Source: CAYUNA01 sp047629355
GTDB lineage: Bacteria > Bacteroidota > Bacteroidia > Chitinophagales > Saprospiraceae
DNA length: 37,983 nucleotides
Direction of reading: 5' to 3'
Assembly: GCA_047629355.1 (NCBI GenBank)
Contig: JBLHWU010000030.1
Span: forward strand, 1 to 37,983
The notes beneath the pieces are model-generated. The model searched no databases. It had not been told where the DNA came from and saw only the letters and a program-made list of their open reading frames with translations. Each line of letters opens with the position of its first letter. Position 1 is the stretch's first letter. This document shows positions 16,699-26,800 of this stretch, piece after piece. Both the position numbers and the translations under genes were made by a program.

Positions 16699-16775
16699 CG
16701 TAGGTGCGCACTCTTGTGGTTGCCCAAAAGCCTGTTAATCAATATATTGGGCAACCACAAGGGCGCGAGCCTACG
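16699..16775. repeat. 77-bp inverted repeat upstream of the methyltransferase
   Basis: Arms at 16699-16727 and 16747-16775 are 29-base inverted copies with about five mismatches; the inner 15 bases (CTTGTGGTTGCCCAA) are perfect. The 19-base centre is AT-rich. It looks like a REP/MITE-class element, and lies about 75 bases upstream of the methyltransferase promoter. Confidence 0.75.
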
Positions 16776-16789
16776 GAAACATATTTTTC

Positions 16790-16824
16790 AATAAAAAAAG
16801 CCCCTTTGTTCACACAAAGAGGCT
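16790..16824 (-). terminator. Terminator of the acyl-CoA dehydrogenase gene
   Basis: An 11-bp stem with one mismatch (16799-16809 with 16814-16824, loop TCAC) is followed on the minus strand by seven T residues (16792-16798), 28 bases after the stop codon. Confidence 0.8.
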
Positions 16825-16851
16825 CTCAAAACTTATTTTTTTTCTAAAATC

Positions 16852-18639
16852 TTAAAAACAATATTTGTTTGCGTCAATCAAGGCCCTTGCAATAGCCTGT
16901 CGATTATTTTTAACATTAACTGGTGGATATTTCGTGAAACGGCGAACGCCCGAAAGCATCGCATGCAACACATCACCCTCTACAAACGAAGCCAAGGCAT
17001 CCGTTGCATTTTTGGTCATACGAAACTGAGCATCCGCTAAATGCGTTTTCAAAATTGCTTCATACAACTCTTGTGGTTGTGATTTGCCATAATTGTCTGC
17101 TAATTTCTCTACACGCACCAACGTTGATTCTGCCGTATAAACATCAATCATCATATCGGCAATATTCATCACGATTTGTTGTTCTGTTTTCAAGTTCAAT
17201 TTGCCTTCCATCTGCATTTTAGCAGCGGTTCCAGCGACCATTAAAACGATTTTTTTGAAATCTTTTACCGTTTTTTTCTCCAAACCATATTTGCCCTCAG
17301 GAACTTTGTTCGTTGGCGCAGAAGTTAATTCTTTTTGCACCGCCCAAGCTGGTCCCGTTAAGTCCAATTCACCTTTCATTGCCTTCTTCAATAACTGTGT
17401 TACGGACAACAAACGATTAATTTCATTCGTACCTTCATAAATGCGGTTGATACGTGCATCACGGAACATGCCCGCCGCTGCGTATTCCTCAGAGAAACCA
17501 TAGCCACCGTGGATTTGCACCAATTCGTCCACACAATATGCCGTCGCTTCCGAGCCGATTACTTTAATCATGGCACACTCAATCGCGTACTCTTCTGCCG
17601 AAATCAACAAGGAATCTTTATAACTTGCACCTTCTGCTAAGAGCGCATTCTTTTTCGTTTGCATCAAATCAGAGGTTCGATAACACGCTGATTCTGTAGA
17701 GAAAGTACGAATTGCCATCTCTGCTAATTTGTATTGAATTGCGCCAAAACTGGAGATTGGCGTTTTAAATTGCACTCGGTTATTTGCATATTTTGTACCA
17801 ATGTTAATTGCTTGTTTGCAACCACCAACAGACATGATACCCAATTTGTAACGACCAACATTCAAGATATTAAAGGCAATCAAATGACCTTTTCCTTTCT
17901 CTCCTAACAGGTTGTCAACTGGAATTTTTACATTTTCCAAAAATACCTGTCGAGTCGAAGAACCTTTGATGCCCAACTTGTGCTCCTCTGCACCCAAAGA
18001 CAAACCTTCTGCCCCCTTTTCTACAATAAAACCAGTAAAATGCTGTCCGTCAATTTTAGCAAAAACGATAAATACATCTGCAAAACCTGCGTTGGAAATC
18101 CACATTTTCTGACCATTCAAAACCCACGACTGTCCATCTTCACTCAATTTCGCCGTCGTCTTCGCTGCCAATGCATCCGAACCAGAACTCGGTTCAGTCA
18201 AACAATAAGACGCTTTCAGCTCACCACTCGCCAAACCAGGTAAGTATTTTTGCTTCTGCGCTTCCGTTCCAAAGTACAAAATTGGCAATGTACCAATTCC
18301 GATATGTGCCGCGTAGCTCGTCGTAAAGCCACCACCAATATAACCCAATTCTTCACTTATAATACTGTTCGTATTGGTGTCCATCGGCATTCCGCCGTAC
18401 TCCTCAGGAATATGCGTGCTCAACAAACCCAACTCTGCGGCTTCGTCCAACAACTCTACTTGCTTATCCAATTTTCCGCCTCGGTCGCCCACATTTGCTG
18501 CAAAATCGCGCACCATTTGGCGTACCATTTTTTGCTCTTCATTGAATTCTTCTGGAATAAATGTGGTATCGGGAGTTGCATCTTTCACTACAAATTCTCC
18601 ACCTTTTAGTACTTCTGCTTTAATTAATTCGTCTACCAT
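16852..18639 (-). CDS. Acyl-CoA dehydrogenase (long form, VLCAD/ACAD9-like)
   Basis: This 595-residue FAD enzyme oxidises acyl-CoA to enoyl-CoA, the first step of beta-oxidation. The order is the usual helical N-domain (about 25-145), beta domain with YCLTEPSSGSDA at 145-156 and WISNAGFADVFIVFAK at 180-195, and C-domain with QIHGGYGFSEEY at 375-386 and RIYEGTNEINRLL at 399-411, where Glu402 is the likely catalytic base. A further C-terminal helical domain of about 170 residues distinguishes this from 380-residue short-chain types and resembles the very-long-chain group, which is common in Bacteroidota. No electron-transfer flavoprotein or thiolase gene is adjacent. Its promoter is flanked by two copies of a palindrome, suggesting specific repression, perhaps by a fatty-acid sensor. 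Confidence 0.9.
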   Translation of the reverse strand: MVDELIKAEVLKGGEFVVKDATPDTTFIPEEFNEEQKMVRQMVRDFAANVGDRGGKLDKQVELLDEAAELGLLSTHIPEEYGGMPMDTNTNSIISEELGYIGGGFTTSYAAHIGIGTLPILYFGTEAQKQKYLPGLASGELKASYCLTEPSSGSDALAAKTTAKLSEDGQSWVLNGQKMWISNAGFADVFIVFAKIDGQHFTGFIVEKGAEGLSLGAEEHKLGIKGSSTRQVFLENVKIPVDNLLGEKGKGHLIAFNILNVGRYKLGIMSVGGCKQAINIGTKYANNRVQFKTPISSFGAIQYKLAEMAIRTFSTESACYRTSDLMQTKKNALLAEGASYKDSLLISAEEYAIECAMIKVIGSEATAYCVDELVQIHGGYGFSEEYAAAGMFRDARINRIYEGTNEINRLLSVTQLLKKAMKGELDLTGPAWAVQKELTSAPTNKVPEGKYGLEKKTVKDFKKIVLMVAGTAAKMQMEGKLNLKTEQQIVMNIADMMIDVYTAESTLVRVEKLADNYGKSQPQELYEAILKTHLADAQFRMTKNATDALASFVEGDVLHAMLSGVRRFTKYPPVNVKNNRQAIARALIDANKYCF

Positions 18640-18706
18640 TATATTAGTGGTTTTATTGATTTAAATTTAATTTTTCCTATTTCAAAAATACACTAATTTA
18701 CCATTC

Positions 18707-18783
18707 AGCGAATTTTCGCTACAAATATACGACTGTATAACCAATAATGCAAGAGTTGGTTTTAAATTTAGCGAAAATTCGCT
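18707..18783 (-). promoter_or_regulatory. Promoter bracketed by two copies of an AGCGAA palindrome
   Basis: On the minus strand TTG (18752-18750), 20 bases, then TATATTTG (18729 to 18722) form a strong Bacteroidota promoter. The 14-base palindrome AGCGAAnnTTCGCT occurs immediately downstream of the -7 box (18707-18720) and again upstream of the -33 box (18770-18783), in opposite orientation. This arrangement is typical of a dimeric repressor binding both sides of a promoter; the regulator is not in the window. Confidence 0.6.
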
Positions 18784-18807
18784 AAATTTAATTATTTCGA
18801 CTGTTAT

Positions 18808-18841
18808 TTTGTCATTCCGACTGTAGTGGAGGAATGACAAA
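18808..18841. repeat. GTCATTCC/GGAATGAC palindromic repeat acting as terminator
   Basis: TTTGTCATTCC (18808-18818) pairs perfectly with GGAATGACAAA (18831-18841). It lies five bases after the stop of the minus-strand sigma factor gene and can terminate it. The GTCATTCCGA...GGAGGAATGAC string resembles a short palindrome found repeatedly in Bacteroidota intergenic DNA. Confidence 0.6.
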
Positions 18842-18846
18842 TCAAA

Positions 18847-19362
18847 TTAACGAATTTTCTTAGAAACCTCCCGCAACGCATCCAACGCTTTATAAATCCG
18901 CTTTTCCACTGCCTGCTTACTAATGCCCAATACTTCCGCAATCTCTTTATACGTCTTTTTATCAATTCTGCTCATTAAAAAAACGGTACGCTGTTTTTCT
19001 GGCAAGGCAGCAATTGCAGCTTCGATTTTATCCTTCCATTCTTGCTCTTCCATCAGATATTCTGGGTCTTCGACAGTACGGTCAGCTTTTGGCTTTTCTT
19101 GAAATTTTAAAACGACTTTTTGATGTTTGTATTCATTGAGAAGCAGATTATTGGCAATGGTAAAAACGTAGCTGTTGGCAGTTTCAAAAATAACGGAGGC
19201 GCAGTTCTTCCACATTTTGGCGAAAGCCTCTTGCGTCAAATCTTCGGAAAGGGCGGAGTTGCCCGTTTTATAATATAGGTATCGAAAGAGCGTCTTGCTG
19301 TATTCGCTGAAGACAGAAGTGAAGTTGGCTTCCTCGCATAAGGATGGTTGCTGCTCTTTCAT
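18847..19362 (-). CDS. ECF-type RNA polymerase sigma factor
   Basis: This sigma-70 family protein (171 residues from ATG 19362) has region 2 (FSEYSKTLFRYLYYKTGN followed by EDLTQEAFAKMWKN, the helix that contacts core polymerase and the -10 site) and region 4 (ALPEKQRTVFLMSRIDKKTYKEIAEVLGISKQAVEKRIYKAL, a helix-turn-helix). The linker between them is about 50 residues, as in ECF factors. An upstream ATG at 19407 would add 15 residues that look unlike a sigma N-terminus and fall in repetitive GGCTCACG sequence, so I prefer 19362. Sigma factors of this style usually pair with a FecR anti-sigma factor in Bacteroidota, but none is adjacent. It is divergent from a second ECF gene 282 bases away. 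Confidence 0.88.
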   Translation of the reverse strand: MKEQQPSLCEEANFTSVFSEYSKTLFRYLYYKTGNSALSEDLTQEAFAKMWKNCASVIFETANSYVFTIANNLLLNEYKHQKVVLKFQEKPKADRTVEDPEYLMEEQEWKDKIEAAIAALPEKQRTVFLMSRIDKKTYKEIAEVLGISKQAVEKRIYKALDALREVSKKIR

Positions 19363-19644
19363 TGTAAAAGGTTGATGGCTCACGGCACATGGCTCACGTT
19401 GGAGCATCTGAGCATTGGCTGTTTTTTATTTTAAAGTATTGAAAATGAATTAGTTGCGATGTTATTTAGGTTTTATTTCAAAAAAGTAGATAAAAAAGTA
19501 GGTCTTTTTAAAATTGGGTTGTATTAAAAACACTGGAGCGAAATGCTTAAAATATTCCGCAAAGTAAATAAAAAATAGCAGACTTTATTTTAAAAATTAA
19601 GGCAATAAGCACTGTGTGTCGTGTGCCGTCAACCGTCTAAAATT

Positions 19645-20223
19645 ATGACTGACCAACAATTGATAGAAAATTTGCAAAAGGGTTCGGAAGCAGCCTATCA
19701 GGAAGTGACGCGGGTATATCAAGAGCGCGTGATGAGTGTATGTTTGCGGTATGTAAAGAGTCAGGAAGATGCGAAAGATTTGTGTCAGGAAGTATTTATT
19801 GAGGTCTTTCGGTCAATTGGTGATTTTCGGCAAGAGGCGAAATTATCGACTTGGATTCACCGAATCGCGACGACTAAATCTTTGGAAATGATTCGCTACA
19901 AAGAACGGAATAAAAGAGCTTGTTTTTTCACCGCAGTTGGCGATTTGGAAGAAGACCGTGCGATGGCGATGTCTGATAGTGCTGCCAATCCTGGTCAGCA
20001 ATTAGAGCAAAAGGAGCGTGCAAAAATCATTGCAGAGAACATTGAACGATTATCGGGTCAGCAACGACGAGCGTTTGTTTTGCATAAAATGGAAGGCAAA
20101 AGTCATAAGGAAATTTCGCAGATTATGGATACCTCAATCTCTGCGATTGAGTCGCTACTGCATCGAGCAAAGAAGAAGCTACAAATTTATTTGCAAGGAT
20201 ACTATCAGTTAGGAATGATTTAA
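19645..20223 (+). CDS. ECF-type RNA polymerase sigma factor
   Basis: This protein (192 residues from ATG 19645) carries region 2 (YQERVMSVCLRYVKSQEDAKDLCQEVFIEVFRSI, then STWIHRIATTKSLEMIRYKERNKR) and region 4 (LSGQQRRAFVLHKMEGKSHKEISQIMDTSISAIESLLHRAKKKL). A GTG at 19621 would add eight residues and is less likely. It belongs to a different ECF subgroup from its divergent neighbour: region 2.4 and the linker (AVGDLEEDRAMAMSDSAANPG) are unlike. No anti-sigma gene follows; a terminator ends the unit, and the giant surface-protein gene lies downstream on the same strand. Whether this factor controls that gene is untested; the giant gene's promoter looks like a primary-sigma one. Confidence 0.9.
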   Translation: MTDQQLIENLQKGSEAAYQEVTRVYQERVMSVCLRYVKSQEDAKDLCQEVFIEVFRSIGDFRQEAKLSTWIHRIATTKSLEMIRYKERNKRACFFTAVGDLEEDRAMAMSDSAANPGQQLEQKERAKIIAENIERLSGQQRRAFVLHKMEGKSHKEISQIMDTSISAIESLLHRAKKKLQIYLQGYYQLGMI

Positions 20224-20269
20224 TATCCTTTTAAAAGCTATTGAAAATTTAGTTTAAAATTGAATAACT

Positions 20270-20293
20270 GCTGCCGAAAGGTGGCTTTTTTTT
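20270..20293 (+). terminator. Rho-independent terminator of the ECF sigma gene
   Basis: GCTGCC-GAAA-GGTGGC forms a six-pair stem with two G-U pairs closed by a GNRA-type tetraloop, followed by eight T residues. Confidence 0.7.
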
Positions 20294-20807
20294 GCTTAAA
20301 AAGTGTGATTTATGTTGATATAATGAGCATTTTTAAAGTGAAAATGAGGGCAAAATATCCTCTCAAGAGTCTGAGTTTATTTATTTCACGTTCCTTATTT
20401 CAAGAGTAAAAACTAAGACCAAAATAAATGTTGCTGAATGGCGGACTTATTTTTTAACCGTTACTTAATATGTGAGTATAAAAACGGATTTTGGCCCACT
20501 TCTTGTACTAAAATAGAAAATCCTCCCCCTGGATTTTTCGATTTTTCGATTTTTACTATTATATATCCTATGATTTTTACGCAAAGTTTTAATTGATATT
20601 GCAGAAAAATCAATTTGTTTTATATTGATAATCAGCAAAAACAGAACATAGGCTTGGTAATAACACAATAATTACTAATATTTAAATCAATCCTACCGGT
20701 CTTCGAACAAATAATTTTTTACTCGACAATTCATTGCCCCCCAAGGCAAAAGAATGTTCTTATGCCTGATTTTTAAGCAATTACTGCTAAAAATTACTAT
20801 TTGAACC
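20294..20807 (+). other. Long AT-rich region upstream of the giant gene
   Basis: This 514-base gap holds no gene. It contains a short tandem of TCGATTTT (around 20536-20553), the promoter described separately, and a leader of roughly 180 bases with no recognised riboswitch. Confidence 0.5.
20599..20628 (+). promoter_or_regulatory. Candidate promoter of the giant surface-protein gene
   Basis: TTG at 20599-20601, a 19-base spacer and TATATTGA at 20621-20628 match the Bacteroidota pattern with one deviation. Transcription would begin around 20635, about 170 bases before ATG 20808 and 305 before ATG 20940. Confidence 0.45.
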
Positions 20808-23800
20808 ATGAGAAAATTTATACCCAATCACTTTTTTAGTGATTCACCAGTATTAAATAAGAATTCGTACTTTGCTTCATCAGAGCTTTCTATACTATTT
20901 AATCAATCCTATTTATTACGCCATTTAAGGTCATCCACTATGAACTTTAACTTTACATTTTTGAATACTAAGTGCTTCACTTTTCTTACGTGCTTGCTTT
21001 TTAGCATTGGCGCAATGGCGCAAAACGATTTATCACTTACCAAAACTATCGACCGAGATAGCGCCGGTGTTGGCGATATGGTTATTTTTACGTTAACCGT
21101 CAACAACCAAGGAATGACAGATGCCAACGGCGTGACTGTAACTGATATGCTGCCTACTGGAGTTGATTTTGTATCCGCTGTTCCTATGGCAGATTACAAT
21201 AGTGGCACGGGCGTTTGGACGGTTGGGAATATTCCTGCAGCCACAGCGACCACTACCTTAACCTTAACGGGAATGGTGAATACCAATGCAAAAGGATTGG
21301 GTATCATTATCAATATTGCAGAAATATCCGCATCTGACCCCGACGACGACTCGACCCCGAGTAATCTAAGTTATAATGAGGACGACATTGCTACGGCGTG
21401 TTTTTCCGTCCCCATACCTATTTGTCCAATACTCAATGAGACTGTAACTCTTGAAGCGCCTGCTGGCTTAACCAACTACAATTGGTACCAGGGGGTAACT
21501 TTGGTTTCTACCGATAGTCTCTATGAAGCAACCGAAGCAGGTTCTTACACCTTCTCTGCCGATTTTACGGCTACGGGTTGTCCAACAGGATCTTGTTGTC
21601 CAACTATTTTGGAAACAAAATGTATGGATTTAGCATTGTACAAAGAATTGGAAGTTGGTCAAAACACCAATGTCGCAGCAGGTGATGTTGTTGATTTTGT
21701 TGTTACAGTTGTCAACCAGGGAGATTTTATAGTAGATAGTATTCAAATCACAGATTATATTCCTACCAATTCTACTTATTTTGATAATGGAGAATGGACA
21801 ATGGTAACAGTTTCCAATTACAATCGATTGTTGACTGTTGCAAATGGTGATTTGCCAGCAGGTGGATTATTACCTGGTCAAAGTGACACTGCTCGAATTC
21901 GTTTGCAATTGGCTTCACCATTGGCAGCTGGTACATTGATTGAGAATTTTTCTGAAATTTCTTCTGCAACGGATGACGCAGGCGATACTTTCACAGACAT
22001 TGATTCAACACCTGATGCAACTGATGATGATTTGCTATTGGTAGATAATGAGATTAATGGAAATGGAAAAGTAGGTGGTGATGAAGATGATCATGACAAA
22101 GCTAGTGTAACCATCAACGGCTTTGACTTAGCTTTAATTAAACAAGTAACTACCCCAGTAAGCGGCATGGTTTCTTCAGGTGATGATGTTACTTTTACTA
22201 TTACCGTTATTAACCAAGGAATGGTTGATGCAGCAAACATTGTCATTACGGATTATTTCAATACCTCAGAATTTACTTTAGATATTGCCAATGCTTTGAA
22301 CATCGCTCAAGGTGTAGCAGGTTGGAGTATCAATGGGGATATGGAAGGAGAAGTTACTTTGGCAGGCACATTGGCTGCTGGTGCTTCTACGACTGTTGAT
22401 ATTACCATGAATGTAAAGATTGGTGTGGCGTATAATTCAGAATTAATTAACCGTGCGGAAATTAGCAGTGCAACAGATGTTGATGGCAATCCGCAGACGG
22501 ATATTGATTCTACTCCAGATGGTGTAAATGATGACCTTTATTTAACTGATGATGACATCAATGGCGATGGTAAAAATGGAGGTGATGAAGATGACCATGA
22601 CCCTGCGACTATCGTAATTGATCCATTTGATTTGGCATTGATTAAGGTTTTAGCAAATGGACAACCTGAATTGGTTGAGCCAGGTGATGATGTAATCTTC
22701 ATGATTATAGTTACCAACCAAGGAGAGATTGCAGCGGATAATATCGAAATTACAGATTACATCCCTGCTGAAATGACCTTGAGTGCTGCTGAACTTAACT
22801 GGATGGCTGCTGGTGCAAACGCAACGCGTACATTGACTGCTGGTACTGAATTACCAGCTACAGGTTTGGCACCAAATCAAAGTGTGAATGTGAGCATTAC
22901 GCTTACTTTGGCAAGTCCAATCGTATCAGGAACAGTTGTAACTAACTTGGCAGAAATCTCTTCTGCAACTGATGACCAAGGAAATGTACAGACTGATGTT
23001 GATTCTACACCAGACAATATAGATAATAATGATACTTACTTATCAGATAACGATATTAACGGAGATGGCAATAATGGAGGTGATGAAGATGACCATGATC
23101 TAGCACAAGTAACTATTGAGCCATTTGACTTAGCATTGTACAAAGGATTAGGACCAATTCAATTAAATATGGTTGAACAAGGTGATGATATTACGTACAC
23201 GATTACAGTAGTGAATCAAGGTGCTATTCTGGCATCTAATGTTGAAATTTCAGATTATATTCCAACAGGAATGATTTTGAGTCCATTGGATATGAATGGT
23301 TGGACGGTTACTGGAACAACTGCTTCCATGACTTATCCTGGAATTATCAATCCTGGTGGCTCTCAATCATTCAATATTGTATTGAGATTGGATGCATCTT
23401 TACCCGCAAATACAGAACTGGTGAACTGGGCTGAAATTAGTGCTGCTACAGATGATGAAGGAAATCCACAAACTGATGTGGATTCTACACCAGACGACAT
23501 ACAGAACAACGATACTTATACGAATGATAATGACATTAGTGGTAATGGCAATGACGGTGAAGATGAAGATGATCATGATCAAGAAACGGTAATTGTTTTA
23601 CCATTTGATTTAGCATTGTTTAAAAAATTGGCGCCAGGTCAAGTTCAATTGGTTGAACCAGATGACGATGTGACTTACCAAATTACGATTGTGAATCAAG
23701 GCTTAATCGCTGCTTCTAATATTGAAGTAACGGATTATATTCCAACAGGAATGACTTTGAGTTCAAATGATGGAAATGGTTGGTCTGTTGCTGGTAGCAA

Positions 23801-26800
23801 TGCAATCATCAGTTTGCCAGGTACACTTGCAGCAGGTGCGAGTATGAATGTAAATATTGTCTTGCGAGTGGCTAGTCCATTGGCTGCCAATACGCAATTG
23901 TGGAACTGGGCTGAAATAAGCGCAGCGACTGATGCTTCAGGTAATCCACAAGAAGATGTAGATTCTACACCGGATGGCGACCAGACGAACGATACTTATT
24001 TATCTGATAATAACATTGATGGAAACGGTAAAAACAGCGGGGATGAAGATGACCATGACCCAGCATTGGTGATTGTAGAACCATTTGATTTGGCATTGAT
24101 TAAAGAATTGGCACCAGGTCAATCTGTATCTGTAGAGCCAGGCGATGATGTGAATTACAGGATTACGGTTTACAATCAGGGAATGATTACGGCTTCTAAT
24201 ATTGAAGTGACGGATTATATTCCTTCTAGTATGATTTTGAGTCCGAATGACGTGAATGGTTGGACATCAGCTAATGGAAACGCAAGCATTACGCTTCCAG
24301 GTGCATTGGCATCAGGATTTAGCCAAATCGTGGAGATTACCTTACAGTTAGATGCTCCAATAGCCGCGAATACAAGAATTATCAACTGGGCTGAAATTAG
24401 TAATGCAACGGATGATGCCGGCAATTTTCAAACTGATTACGATTCTACGCCAGATAATGTTCAAAACAATGATATCTATTTGGTAGATAATGATGTGAAT
24501 GGCGATGCATTGAACAATATGGAAGATGAAGACGACCACGACGCAGCAGAAGCAGTTGTTGTTGAACCATTTGATTTGGCATTAATAAAGCAATTGGGAG
24601 CAGGCGAAGATGCTCAGGTTAGCACGAATGACAATGTTACCTTTAACATTCGAGTATTTAACCAAGGAGCGATTACTGCTGACCAAATTGAAATCACAGA
24701 TTATATTCCAACAGGAATGATCTTGAACGATGGCAACTGGGCAGCAGTTGGAACCAATGCCACTCGATTATTGAATGCAGGTGATGAATTGCCCGCAGGT
24801 GGTTTAACATCAGGTGCTTCTGTTATCGTACAAATTACTTTGCAGTTGACCGCTTCATTTCCTTCTAATACAGAATTGGTGAACTGGGCAGAAATCAGTG
24901 CAGCAACGGACAATCAAGGTAACACTCAAACGGACTTTGATTCTACACCAGATAATGACAAGAACAATGATACTTACTTACAAAATGATGAAATTAATGG
25001 ATATGGTTTATTCGGCGAAGATGAAGATGACCATGACCCAGAGAGTTTATTTGTAAATCCTTTTGATTTAGCATTGACGAAAGTGCGTGCAGTTGGACAA
25101 TCAGAATTGGTTGAACCAGGTGATGATGTAACATTTACAGTCACGGTAACTAACCAAGGATTGGTAACTGCGCAAAACATCGAAGTAACAGATTACATTC
25201 CAACAGGAATGACCTTGAATGACGGTGCTTGGCTAGGAGTTGCTGGAAACATGGCGACAATCATTATTGCTGGACCATTAACTCCAGGACAAAGCATGAC
25301 CCGCGATATTACAGTGACTTTGGACAATCCATTGGCTGCGAATACCGTGCTTCAAAACTGGGCAGAAATTTCTGCTTCTGAAGACTTGCAAGGAAACATG
25401 AACCCAGATGATGTAGATTCTAATCCCGACAATAATTTATTTAACGATACTTATCTTTTGGATAATCAAATCGCTGATGACGGTAAGAATGGAGGTGACG
25501 AAGATGACCATGACCCTGCACAAGTTACTATCGAACCATTTGATTTGGCATTGTACAAACAATTGGCAATAAACGAAGATGGATTTGTGAGCACAGGCGA
25601 TGATGTTACTTTCAACATTACTGTTGTGAATCAAGGAAGCATCAATGCTGATAATATTGAAATCACAGATTATATCCCAACAGGTATGGTCTTAAACGAC
25701 CCGAACTGGACGGATAATGTAACGACTGCAGTACGTGTATTGAACGCTGGAGATGAATTGCCTGCAACAGGTTTGTTCCCAGGTCAAGTTTATACCGTAA
25801 GCATTACGTTACGTGTTCAAGGTGACTTTGCTGCGAATACACCTTTGATTAACTGGGCTGAAATTAGCAGCTCGACTGACGATGAAGGAAATGTACAAGA
25901 AGATATAGATAGCACAGCAGATGATATTGACAATAATGATATTTATGTTTCTGATGATGAAATTAATGGTAATGGTAAAAACGGGGAAGATGAAGATGAT
26001 CATGATCTTGCACAATTGATTGTAGAACCATTCGATTTGGCAATGTTCAAAGAATTGGCTATCGGTCAAAATGCAGCAGTGCAACCAGGGGAAGACGTAA
26101 CCTTTACAATTACTGTCGTGAATCAAGGAATGGTTAATGCAGATAATATTGAGCTTACGGATTATATCCCAACTGGCTTGACATTGAATGATACAGATTG
26201 GGCACAAGTTGGCTCGAATGCAGTCTTGACTTTGACCGTTGGTAACGAATTGCCAGGAGCAGGTTTGGCTTATACAGAAACAGTAAGCGTAGATATTACC
26301 TTCACGGTAAATAGTCCATTGGCTGCTAACCTTGACATTGTCAACTGGGCAGAAATTAGCAATGCAACTGACAACTTGGGTAACGACCAAGATGATGTGG
26401 ATTCTACTCCAGATGATATGGTTGATAACGATACCTACTTACAAGATAATGATATTGATGGCAACGGATTAGCTGGTGGTGATGAAGATGACCACGACCA
26501 AGCAGTTATCTCAACAGAAGTTTTCGATCTTGCATTGTGGAAAACATTAGGAGCAGGTCAGTCTAACCAAGTTGAGCCAGGTGACTTAATCACATTTACA
26601 ATCAATATTATCAGCCAAGGAATGATTCCTGCGGATAACATTATTGTAACAGATTATCTAAGTCCTGAAATGACTTTGGAAGATGTTAACTGGATAGCAG
26701 CTGGAGCTAATGCAACACGTACTTTGGACGCAGGGGATGAATTGCCAGCAGGTGGATTATTACCAGGTGAGACCGTAAGTGTTGACATCGCTGTAAGATT

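Noticed and set aside
16611..16760. A 50-residue N-terminal extension of the DNA methyltransferase
   Set aside because: It is encoded partly by the inverted-repeat element; motif I position and the promoter next to 16610 favour the shorter form.
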